Assembly (NCBI GenBank): GCA_025667525.1
Contig: CM046875.1
Location: 288,008,140 to 288,072,139 of the forward strand
Source: Glebionis coronaria
Lineage: Eukaryota; Streptophyta; Magnoliopsida; Asterales; Asteraceae
DNA length: 64,000 nt
Direction of reading: 5' to 3'
The translations under genes and the position numbers were made by a program. Under the pieces are notes generated by a model, which did not search any database, was not told where the DNA came from, and was given only the letters and a program-made list of their open reading frames with translations. This document shows, piece after piece, positions 34,406 to 44,540 of this stretch (the first letter of the stretch is position 1; each line of letters opens with the position of its first letter).

Positions 34406-36904
34406 TCATAAAGGAAGCACTCCAGGATCAAATACAAAGTTTCCATCTCGACATTCGAACAACTCCAAAATATGTAGCATCACCAAAAGAAGCTCATACA
34501 AGAAGCCCAGATCAATCGAAATCACAATCTTAAGTCGAGTAGATGAAAACCAAGGTGTCGCAAATTTATGTATCCCAGGATCAAAAACCTTTCCCTTCAT
34601 GGGAAAATAAGAAGATGAACTCGTATCAACCATATAAGATTCCCCCTTAGTGATCAAAGCATCATGAGAATATGAAGGTGTAGGTATCAAAACATTCATA
34701 ACAAGTATATCCATATTAGGCTCATCATCATCATCAAAAGGTGGGTAATCTTCCATAGAAGGCATAGTGAAAGGAGGATCAAGATCAATAGTGTCTTGTG
34801 GAGAAGGTGTAGTCTCTATGTTCCCAAAAAGCAATGTAGTAATAAGACGAACCTCCTCTTCCAAATTAGGAACACTATCGTCGACCTCTATATCAAAATG
34901 TGCAAGAGTATCCTCCATGGTGGCATCAATCTCCATAAAAGAGTCCATATCAAAGGTTTTGAGTTCTAAAGGTGCCTTAGATGAAAAAGTATCAATCTCT
35001 AAGAGGAAAGGATCTTCATCAATAACCAACTTCAAGGGTGGGAGGGTGGGAACATAAGGCTCAAAAGGAGGTGTATTAATGAGAGAATCACTCAAAGGGA
35101 TGATATGATCATGAAAATCAATAGGTGTATCCTCAAAAACCAGTGAAGGAATATCAATCAAGGGTTCTTCTTCTATAGACTCATTATTAGGTTCTTCACA
35201 CTCCTCAAAAAGTGGGTTATCAAAACATGTCTCAAAAAGAGGATTTGAATGTATCACAAAATCACTTAGAGGAATAGGTGAAGGAGTCATAGAAGAAATG
35301 GAGTCGTCATCATCAGAAGTAAAAGACTCATCACTATCATAAGGATCATCAAAGGGTTCATCACAAGAATCATAAAGTGGTAGAGGAGAAGGATCCACTT
35401 TTGCTATAGGAGCAAACTCTTCATCCAAATTAGGAATGTTATCTTGACAAGACAAATCATTAAATGATATAGCATAAGACGCGTCACTAGAATCACAATC
35501 ATCATCCTCCATTTGTGTCAAGTCTTTCACAAACTCTTCCTCAATCTCATTATCCTTTTCTTTGAACAATTCATCAAGATCAAAGTCACCAAAATCACTA
35601 GTAGTAGCATGAAGGTCAATATGTGATAAAATCTCAATGTGATCATGAGGAGAAGAGGTATCAACACAAAGCTCATCACATGGTTCAATGGAAACACTCT
35701 CAAGCTCTCTTTGGATTGGGATAAGGTTCTCAACACTAGAAACGGTTAATTCTTCCAAATCGGTGTTTGTATTAGTGCTAAGAGGCTCGTCCCCCATGGT
35801 CAAAGAGTCGGTGGGTTCCACGTGAGGTAAAGGTGATGAAGATGTGTCATCATTAAGTGTCATGCAAATCGAAGGTTCCTCATAATCTTCATCTAATAAG
35901 CATTGTTTAAGCAACCGAGCACGATTAGCAATAAATTGTTCTTCTTTTTCTTCTTTATCAATCTTAATGAGTAAATCGTCTAACTCTTTCTGGAGGAACT
36001 GAGAAGATTTGTTCACCGATGCTCTATAAATGTCACCAAATCTCTCGATATTAAACCGTTTGTTCCTTAAATCATCCTCAAGAGACTTAATTTCTTCCCT
36101 TAACCAACGAGATTCTTCTCTCATTTTCTCGATACTCATTTCTATCATAAGATTAAGAGCCTTTAATCTATATCCATCGAATCTTCCTAGTTGCTCGACT
36201 ACAACAGAAATCTCATTGCGCTTACTAAGAGTATAAGAAGGCGGATCCCTTGATCGACAATCATAACCATAATGGGGTTCTTTTCCACAATACTCACATG
36301 AATAAGTCGAAGAATAGGGTGGAGGTGGATTTCCATAATTAGGTGAATTATAGGTTTGAAAAGAGTCTTGATTATGAAAATTCTCATGATTGTAGCCTTG
36401 AAAATTTCCTTCATTTTGAAAACCCGCATAATGTGAAAATCCTTGATTTTGAAAAGTATCTTGATTATAGCATGGAAAATTTTCATCATTTTGAAAGCCT
36501 TCATTGTTTGAAAATCCTTGATTATGAAAGGTTTCTTGATTATAGCCTTGAAAATTATTATCATTTTGAAAACCTCCATAATTGGAAAATCCTTGGTTTT
36601 GGTATGGCACATTAAAGGTTTGATCATGAAATGATGGTGGAGGTTGTGATGAAAAACCGGAATATCCCATATAGTCATTACAAGTATAGTCCATTTGAGT
36701 GTTAGGTTGAAAATTAGGGTTCTTGGTTCCATTGTAAGCATATCCCTCCCCATAATAGCCATGATTTTGATCACATAAATACGTATCGTGTGGACCTCCA
36801 CAAGTCGAACAAGGCGAATAATTAGCGTTGGCGGATCGTTGTTGCAAGATCTCCAACATGGAACGAGTATCCATGTTTAGCAAGGTGGCCGAATGTATAT
36901 ACAA
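34406..36904 (-). CDS. Element B ORF: capsid-less zinc-knuckle protein with C-terminal FDPG domain
   Basis: 832 codons, uninterrupted. Residues 32-44 form CX2CX3HX4C (CSTCGGPHDTYLC), like the nucleocapsid knuckle of Athila Gags. Residues 103-178 hold three perfectly spaced 25-residue repeats rich in Asn, Gln, Phe and Gly (NQGFSN.GGFQND..F) plus a partial fourth. Residues 203-216 form a canonical CCHC knuckle (CEYCGKEPHYGYDC). About 249-345 is strongly charged with coiled-coil character (KELDDLLIKIDKEEKEEQ). About 346-765 is very acidic and low complexity. The last ~67 residues carry two FDPG motifs (GKVFDPGI and GNFVFDPG) shared with the end of element C's ORF. No protease, RT, RNaseH or integrase motif is present. 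An RNA-binding, Gag-related role is inferred; the acidic part and FDPG tail are unrecognised. Confidence 0.85.
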   Translation of the reverse strand: MYIHSATLLNMDTRSMLEILQQRSANANYSPCSTCGGPHDTYLCDQNHGYYGEGYAYNGTKNPNFQPNTQMDYTCNDYMGYSGFSSQPPPSFHDQTFNVPYQNQGFSNYGGFQNDNNFQGYNQETFHNQGFSNNEGFQNDENFPCYNQDTFQNQGFSHYAGFQNEGNFQGYNHENFHNQDSFQTYNSPNYGNPPPPYSSTYSCEYCGKEPHYGYDCRSRDPPSYTLSKRNEISVVVEQLGRFDGYRLKALNLMIEMSIEKMREESRWLREEIKSLEDDLRNKRFNIERFGDIYRASVNKSSQFLQKELDDLLIKIDKEEKEEQFIANRARLLKQCLLDEDYEEPSICMTLNDDTSSSPLPHVEPTDSLTMGDEPLSTNTNTDLEELTVSSVENLIPIQRELESVSIEPCDELCVDTSSPHDHIEILSHIDLHATTSDFGDFDLDELFKEKDNEIEEEFVKDLTQMEDDDCDSSDASYAISFNDLSCQDNIPNLDEEFAPIAKVDPSPLPLYDSCDEPFDDPYDSDESFTSDDDDSISSMTPSPIPLSDFVIHSNPLFETCFDNPLFEECEEPNNESIEEEPLIDIPSLVFEDTPIDFHDHIIPLSDSLINTPPFEPYVPTLPPLKLVIDEDPFLLEIDTFSSKAPLELKTFDMDSFMEIDATMEDTLAHFDIEVDDSVPNLEEEVRLITTLLFGNIETTPSPQDTIDLDPPFTMPSMEDYPPFDDDDEPNMDILVMNVLIPTPSYSHDALITKGESYMVDTSSSSYFPMKGKVFDPGIHKFATPWFSSTRLKIVISIDLGFLYELLLVMLHILELFECRDGNFVFDPGVLPL
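36350..36598 (-). repeat. 75-bp tandem repeat inside element B ORF
   Basis: Encodes the 25-residue Asn/Gln/Phe-rich repeats; three full units and a partial one, in frame. Confidence 0.85.
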
Positions 36905-37736
36905 GTATAATGACGTTTAAAAGCTTCCTCGGGAAAGGAAGTAATACACCAAAGGTGGTATGTTTACACGTGTGCGAGTACACGTGTAAGTAAACACGAG
37001 GAATGAGGGAGTAGCCCTCGGTCGACTTTTGAAGGAGAAGAGATTATCTCCCTCGAGTTTCGATATAAAATATCCACAAGAAAGTATATATATAATTACT
37101 ACTTGGGTGCAAGACCTCCAATTAAGCCTTCCTTCTTAGAATACGCACTAGTGAACGGGGGGTTAGGTGGCGCGAAGTACTTAAGTACCTATTGACCCTT
37201 AGACGGCATTTTATAGCACGTCGCCTATCTATTCACTTTGTAGTTTGTATTCTTCGAATTATTGCCAATTGGAAGTATTTATCTATTCTTGCTTAATTAA
37301 ATTTTATCGATACGCGTGTCAAGGACCGGAACGCCCCTCAACACGGTGTAATGCCTCGGCAATACTTATGGAAATAGGTAACTTGGTTGTTTTTATACGT
37401 ATACTTATTTACATATAATAATATATCAAAAAATATTTTTGTATTTATTTATTTTTTAAGAAAAATACTATATCTACGTAAACAGCGATGAAATCGATAT
37501 AATATATATATTTTTGTTGTAATCTTTTAGGAAAAAGATTACTTTTTGGATTTTTTATTTTTTTGGTTCAATTCTTTAGGAAAAGAATTGATTTTGTGAT
37601 TTTTTATTTTTTTGTATTTTTATCTTTTTGATTTTTTTTTTGTCTTTTTGATTTATAATACGTAAAAATAACGTTCACAAAGTGAACGGATCCCAAAATC
37701 CAATCGTCTCACTCGAAATCGTTAATCTTCACGAAA
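36905..37736 (-). other. Element B 5' leader with hairpins
   Basis: Noncoding. GTTCAC-TTT-GTGAAC hairpin at 37687-37673, flanked by GGGATCC and GTTATT. A further stem lies in the 'ttctttaggaaaagaa' region near 37570. The section 37090-37380 is homologous to element C's leader. Confidence 0.65.
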
Positions 37737-37738
37737 TG

Positions 37739-37755
37739 CCCCGGCAACGGCGCCA
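37739..37755 (-). promoter_or_regulatory. Element B primer binding site (tRNA-Asp)
   Basis: Minus strand TGGCGCCGTTGCCGGGG, 17 bases fully complementary to the plant tRNA-Asp 3' end including CCA. Confidence 0.92.
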
Positions 37756-37757
37756 TT

Positions 37758-40331
37758 TAATATTTCGTTTTTAGTTTAGTTGTCTTCTCAGCTCGATTCG
37801 AATTGATATAACGTTTAAAGCTTGACTTGATTGTTTTTGGTTGTAAAAGTTTAATTGGTATCTATTTCTAATTGGCACAAAGCATTTAAAAAGGTAAAAA
37901 TAGCTATAATACTACGTATATGTACTACTCTAAAAACACATTGCACTTATCACATTTAATGCACGAATTTTAAAACTAAAAAAAAACAAATACAATTTTA
38001 TACTACAAATATAAAATTCTAAATCCAAAATTTTATCTAAATCTGACTTTTATAAAAGTAAAAATGTAACTTTTCTAAATTTACAAATTCAAAATTTACC
38101 AATTAACATTTCCTAATATTCAAAATGAAACCAAATCCAAATTAAAACCTAATAGGCCCAATATGATTTAATACAAGTGCAGGCCCAAAATTTATCTAGC
38201 CCAACAGCCTGAAACTGATCCAACAGCAAGATAACGGTAAGGACTAAAAATGAAATTGATTTAACAGATTTATCTAACTGAGGACTGTAACTGTAATTTG
38301 AAGTATAACTATGAAGGACCTAATGCGTACATGACTGAAACTTATTCAATTGCATTTGTATGTATCCGTACTCACCACAGATTCATTTCTAAACTAACTG
38401 ACTTCCATCAAAAACCAGTAAAAACTGAATTTCAAAGCAAGCAAACTAAGTCCTAAATCTGTCTAAGCTAAAACAATGATGACCTTCCTTCTAAAGAACA
38501 TATCTCAAGCAAAATCAACAAGAACTATGCAATAGACTTAAACAGTTACTAAACAACATTTAACACAGGTAAACGTACATATAGAAATCAGAATTACACT
38601 AAGATTACAAGCTAGCTGATCAAACTATATTTTGCGGGAAAGTAAAAGGCGCTTAACCATGACATCCGAAGTAAGACCGTTGAGTCGAGAAGCGCGGCGC
38701 TGAGCCGGCTTAAAACCAAACATCCCTAAACATCAAATCTACTGCTATCTTCAACAAATCCAAACACCACCAATCTGCTGATCTACTCTTTCGAATAACA
38801 ATCTGATTTCAACTGACTTTCTAACAGCAACTCCAAAACGTGCAAACCTGCAAAATCAAAACAAAGCAAAGAAAACTGGACGAAATCTCTCGATTCTGAA
38901 ACTAAATGAATTGATCTAAATTGATCAATTTCTTCGAACTGTTAACCGAAACTCTAGCTGATAACAAAAAGCTGGAACAAACTAAATTTGATGTAGAACC
39001 TATGCTGATATGCTAAATTTGGATATGTAACTGATATGCTGATATGAAGAAACTAAATTTAAAGGTAACAGTTCTAGAAAACTTGAATTATCAAAAACTT
39101 GACATAAGCTTTTGGAACTTATGAGATTATCAGTTCTACAAACTTATTTAAACAAGCTTATAACGAGAAATTCCATTTAAACTGATTAAGCTGAAAAACT
39201 TTTAAAACTATATCACTCAACCAAACTGTAAAAAAACTGATTATTCAATATAGCATTAACTGATACCAAACAACCCCTTCGCGTCTTAATCAATATCAAA
39301 CTAACTAAAATCAATATCAAACGAGTACCATTCATCATATCCTGAAATCATATCTAATAAGCTAGAAAAGAACTAACTCTTTAACGAAAAGTAACAAGAT
39401 GTGAGAAAGATTTGAACAGTAACAAGAAAGCTTAAATCTTCATTAATGGTGAAAGAAAAGAAACGGTTACAAAGCTCAACTGATTAACAGCTTTACCTAA
39501 CTGATTAACAGAAAGCTTAACAAGACAAGATGAGAGAAATTCTAACTAACTATTTCTACTCCTAACTAACTAGGTGAAACTACTCCTATGCTAACCGAAT
39601 GCAAATGAAGCCTTCATCTCTTATTTATAGCCGCCAAAAGGAGTGAAGTGACGTGGTCTATCCAATGAGTGGATGCCACGTGTTTAATACGAGGTATCAT
39701 CTTGTTCTTCATTCTTCTCAACGAATTTGGGGCTTTCTTTATTCTTTGCTCTTGATCTAATTCATCCATATCATCTTGTAGAGGAGATTAAAAGGAGCAT
39801 ATTTGTAGTTAAACACTTTGGCTGAATCTTCTTGAATCGTTTGTGATTTGCACTTGCAGGTTTGGAGATAGAAAGATATAACCGTCTCTCTCTTGAAGAT
39901 GGAGAAGACGCGTATTATGTTTAGGTTGTGAGTTTTGACCGGTTTGGTCAAATTTGACCAGGTAAATAATACTTTACTTTCCAAATTTTCCTTTTTAGTC
40001 CCTCAACTTCACATTTTGTTTCAAAAGTGGTTAAAACTTTTAAGTTCTTTCTTTTCATCCTTCATTTTGTCAAAAGTTACAACTTGAGCCCTCGATCTTT
40101 GATAATATTGGCAAATAAAGTCCTCAAAAGCATCTTTCGTCTTTTTCTTCGTCTTTTCTTCAAATAAATCCTTGAAAGCTCGTGTTTTGTCTCAAATGTA
40201 CCTATATACCTGAAAATACACAAACACCAAATACACGCGTAATTCTGATAATTAACAGTTAAATATGATGTATTTGACTGTGTTTTTAATGGTTTTAGGA
40301 TCATAATTGATGAGTGTTTTCACACTTATCA
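37758..40331 (-). repeat. Element B 5' LTR
   Basis: Pair of 29662-32234. Visible differences include one T/A near 38921 and one C/T near 38080. Confidence 0.93.
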
Positions 40332-40336
40332 GCCAT
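40332..40336 (+). repeat. Right TSD of element B (GCCAT)
   Basis: Identical to 29657-29661. Confidence 0.88.
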
Positions 40337-41336
40337 CGATATCATGAACCTCATGATTATTTGGCTAAAGATCATTTCCTGATATATTGTAGTTAGTTCT
40401 TGGTGAACAACTTTTCATCACTCTTTTGCAGATCACTCATTGTTTTTATAAGATAAAACAGTATCATTTGAGGAAATTGAATTTTCATCACTATAAGGAT
40501 TATTCAAAGTGAGATTTATAAGTAATTGTTATCGAAATGAAGTTGTTTATATAACACCTTGGAAAACTTAATTATTTTCATAACAAGGAAAATCTTTGTA
40601 AATTTATTTTGATTCTTATTTAAGAATTAAGCATGAAAATGTTTTTATTATAAACACGATGATAAAATTTTGACGAACTGAGTATTGCATCGTTAATCTT
40701 GAAATTGTATATAGTTGCGCGCCTACATACAATTTAGAATGGACCATGCAAGACTGACTAGTAGTCACCATAAAACTAATGAATAAACACTACATTTTCT
40801 TTGAGGATTGTGAAAGATTAAATTTTAATGAGATCTGCAAGAAGTGAAAAATAAGGACATAATGTTAGAGACATCTACATATGTGCCTGTAGCATCTATT
40901 CTTCTGAGTCGAATTTACTCATCTGTGGAAATTGTCTTATTTGACAGTTGACAATTCTTTCTTGTCCAATTCTCCCGTAGTGAGATTCTTAGGAAAAGTA
41001 TCTGATTACCAAGTGTTGATACCCGACTGGATGTATTGACGTTCTTATCATTTCTTTTGATTTGATTTCATTTGAATGACCTGGGTAACGATCCGAGGAG
41101 CTTTCGAATGCGTACTCAAATTATGAAAACATGGGATATATTCATATTCGTTAAATGTTTTCGTCTGTATCTGATTTGAAATTCTCTCGCATAGATCATG
41201 CGTTGAACTTACTCTTTTATGGTAGTTATGTCTCCATATATCCTTGAATTTATGAAGGATTATGAGTATTATTAGTCTTTTGAGAACTTCACATCTTATC
41301 GACGGCAATAAAACTGGAAAGTTGATAGTGCCAGTA
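40337..41336 (+). other. Element D interior, unrecognised (gag/protease position)
   Basis: No readable domain. AT-rich with stops in all plus frames. By position it should be the gag-protease junction of D. Confidence 0.4.
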
Positions 41337-44300
41337 TAATGGATTGATTGATTATGACATGACGATATTGTCTTAATTGATGGGAACTCGAGTAGAATTC
41401 CCCTAAATGATAAGATGTTGATTATCAAAAGTGATCTAAATAATTCTTGATGGATGATTATCCTGTATTTAGACTTAAAATTTTTCCGTGAATGGTTGTG
41501 AATTAGTCATAGATATTATAATCTAGAAAGAAGTTAATATGAATTTATTAAAAGATGTTTATCTTATCTGAAACTTTAGTAAGTATTTGTTGATGAATTA
41601 CCTAGACTTTTGCCATTAAGGCAAGATTGAATTTGGTATTGATTTTATTCCCGGTGCTGCACCTGTGGCATATGCATTATACGACAGCACCATCTAAATT
41701 AAAGGAACTACCGTACAACTGAGAGAGTTGTCGGAGAAAGATTTTATTTTACCAAGCCTGTCATCCTGAAGAGTTATGGTGTTATCATTCCTTATATTTA
41801 TAGATTACTGTAAACTGAGTAAATTGACAATCGAAAACGATATCCATAACTCGCAATGGAAGATTTGTTCGATCATTTACAAGGTTTTAGCGTATGTTTT
41901 AGAAATTTGATCCACGGCATGATTATCGTCAACTTCGCGTCCGCGAAAAAGATTATGTATTTCAATCACTACATCCGGTACTTGTAATGAACATTATGAG
42001 TTTCACGTGATGTCATTTGGATTGACTAATACACATGTAGTATTCATAAATTTGGTGAATCACGTGTGTAGGCTGTAATTTGATAAATTCATGCTCGTAA
42101 TCATTAAGGACCATTTGTTTGTTTATAAGTATAAGAATGAGTTAATAATTATTTATAGATTGCCCTGAATTGGCCGAACAATGAAAACATGTACCTTAAA
42201 TATTTAACATAAGACTTAAGACTTAATTCTTTACATGATTTAACCGTGTGATTAATAGATAAAGGAAGCTATATTGACTTTTCAAAGATTAGAACCATTA
42301 ACGCTTAGGGATTAAAAACTTAATCCTTTACATAAAATGACCGTTGGATTAATAATGGTAAGATGTATGCATATAGACCTTCAAAAATTAAGAGCCCTTT
42401 TAAGACTTTGGATTTTACCAAAAGAAATGGAAATATGTTTTGATAAATGTTTTAACAAAGGATTTTTAAAGGGATTATTCCCTTATACACAAACCATTTA
42501 ACTAAACTTCTGTTTAGGGGTAAATGTTTGTGTATACCTCAAGATAACTTAAGAAGGATTGAGTAAAACCCAGTTAAACCATAACTTGAAATTTGAAACG
42601 ATAATTTTTACTTTTCAAATTAAGAAAACTTTGACCAAAGTATAAACAAAGGTTTTTCGAACATTTACGAATCCTATTAATTATTTTCGATAAATCAACA
42701 AAAATCGTGTTAATTAAATTCAAATTTATTTTGAACATTTTATATAATTGGTCGAACTAAGAAATTTAAACTTTTAACGTTTACGTTTCATAAAAATTAA
42801 ATAATTATTGTTAATTTACAAATAATTATTATCGACGCTTCAGACGCCGGATTGAGAAAACTGATAAAAATGATAGTTGAGACAAAACTGAAACATAAAA
42901 GATATGAAGAAAGAATTTTGAATAAATACAGTTATGATATTTATTTCATCAGGAGAAAGTGAACGTAATTACTGACGCATAATATAGAAAGAATATCTGA
43001 GTGAATTGTGGACATGATAATTATATCATCATGAGAAGTGAATATAGATACCGATGCATTATGTAGAAAAGATAAAGAACCAGTTAGGACATGTTCCTTA
43101 TTAATGAAGGTGCAAAATAAATTGCCAAGCAATATAAAAATAAACGATGTTTGTGAAAAGGATAATATAGATAATAAAAAGGGGGTTCGCGGCTAATGTG
43201 AACCATTAAAATAGAGAAGCCGATAGCGTTAGATGTATAAAAGACCACTTGTGATTGTCTAAATATGGAGATCGCGAGATATAGTTATGTTGGAATTTGT
43301 AAGTATAAGTATTATATGTATGTCATTTATGACTAAAAGTATCTTTGTCTGAAGAAGTTGTACTGATGGCAATTATGAAGGCAGAGATCGCCTCATACAT
43401 TAGTAAACGTATAACTATTGCAAAGGTCATCATCTGAATTTGATTCGATTTGGGTCATCGTCGACAGACTGACCAAATCTACTAATATCATTCCTGTTAA
43501 TGATAGAATCTCGATGAAGAAAATGACTCTTTTGTATTTAAAGGAGTTATGTAAACATAGTGTGCCTGTATCGAACATCTTTATCAAGATCCTCGCTTCG
43601 CATCGAATTTCTAGAGATTTGCTCAGAAATCATTGAGAACGAACCTTGATGAGAGTACTATGTACCACCCCAAATCGAAGGGACGAGGTAAAGTAACGAT
43701 ACAAAGTAATATAAGTGTTGTTTTATGTTTGAATAATTGACCTTTGGTAATGAACCGTATAATCGCTTTCCTTTGGAAGGATTACCATTGATAATTATCG
43801 TATTAGGATCAAGACCTAATCTTGTTAGGATCTAAATATTAGAGCATCTGTAAGCAAGAGTTGAGATGAAGACACCCGACATACACCCACTGTGAGTTGG
43901 ACATGTCTTTTAGGTTTAAGGTTTCCTATGATGGCGAACCTAACCTTGCAAAATACCCGACCCGCGAGATCTGAAATGATTGTTGAAATTAGGATTTGAT
44001 TATTGACTGCCGATAGTGGGCAAGAGGTTATGTGAATATGAAATGTAGATCTTGAAGTGCCAAATGGGTAGCGAAGTTATGCCACAATTTTAAACTTGGA
44101 AAAAAATGAATTCATGATCTGACAAATCATGGGATATAAGTCCCCGTTGTATGGGACCATTGAGATGATATAAAAGATTGGTTTGAAAGGCATATAAGCT
44201 GAATCTACCCTAGGACTTCAAAGACTGCGTGAATTATGCTTCGTAAATCGAACTTGATGGAATATCTATCAAGTGAGAATCTGATTATTCTTAGTAGAGC

Positions 44301-44400
44301 TTAGATCGGCGAAAAGTTGCATTCATCAGCAACCCATGAACATCATGGATAGAGAAAGTAAGTCAACATTTAGCCTGATCTTATTCCCGTAGTTATGTTT
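41337..44400 (+). pseudogene. pol: Element D decayed pol (protease end, RT, RNaseH, integrase)
   Basis: Collinear chromovirus motifs across frames. A MDWL protease remnant lies near 41339. IEFGIDFIPGAAPVAYA (RT start) is near 41625-41680, and a block recalling the family phrase 'NRYPLPRIDDLFDQLQG' (here MEDLFDHLQGF) is at about 41860-41892. VFINLVNHVCRL lies near 42030-42075. The RT catalytic site reads IIKDH where IDD is expected (about 42096-42112), so the metal-binding Asp pair is lost. RNaseH remnant IDASDAGL is at 42830-42855. The integrase core IWVIVDRLTKST is near 43447-43485 and MYHPKSKGRG at about 43660-43690. Stops and frame changes separate these blocks, so no functional product is possible. 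The Tekay/Del-like assignment comes from the iMet PBS and these phrases. Confidence 0.82.
42150..42830 (+). other. Non-pol-like spacer between RT and RNaseH of element D
   Basis: Where RT thumb and connection should be, no pol motif is visible. Two related blocks of about 110 bp follow each other (starting near 42205 and 42308, sharing 'cttaatyctttacatrawatgaccgt'-like text), and 'tttaggggtaaatg' at about 42515 copies the PPT-like text at 44526. Confidence 0.4.
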
Positions 44401-44525
44401 GATGAAACTCGCGTATTGTAATGAATTGCACTTGTGAGAAAAGACCGAATGTGGAGGAAATACCCACATGGCTTTAACTCAATAAGAAGCGAGTAGTAAG
44501 ATGATCTTTGAGGATAAAGATCCTG

Positions 44526-44540
44526 TTTAGGGGTAAATGC
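44526..44540 (+). promoter_or_regulatory. Element D PPT position
   Basis: TTTAGGGGTAAATGC abuts the 3' LTR start. Weakly purine-rich (AGGGGTAAA). Confidence 0.55.

Larger units (their letters stand above)
29662..40331 (-). mobile_element. Element B: young non-autonomous Athila-like retrotransposon
   Basis: 10.7 kb on the minus strand with LTRs of about 2573-2574 bp that differ at only a couple of visible sites and one indel, exact TSD GCCAT, perfect tRNA-Asp PBS and PPT. It encodes a single intact 832-codon ORF with zinc knuckles but no capsid core, protease, RT, RNaseH or integrase. Near-identical LTRs imply a very recent insertion, so machinery supplied in trans was probably active recently. 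Confidence 0.92.

Noticed and set aside
36199..36801. 200-codon minus-strand frame rich in Ile and Met
   Set aside because: Alternative frame of the repeat region of element B's ORF; composition follows from the repeat.
41048..41428. 126-codon minus-strand frame in element D
   Set aside because: Antisense to the decayed protease/RT region, with no recognisable domain.
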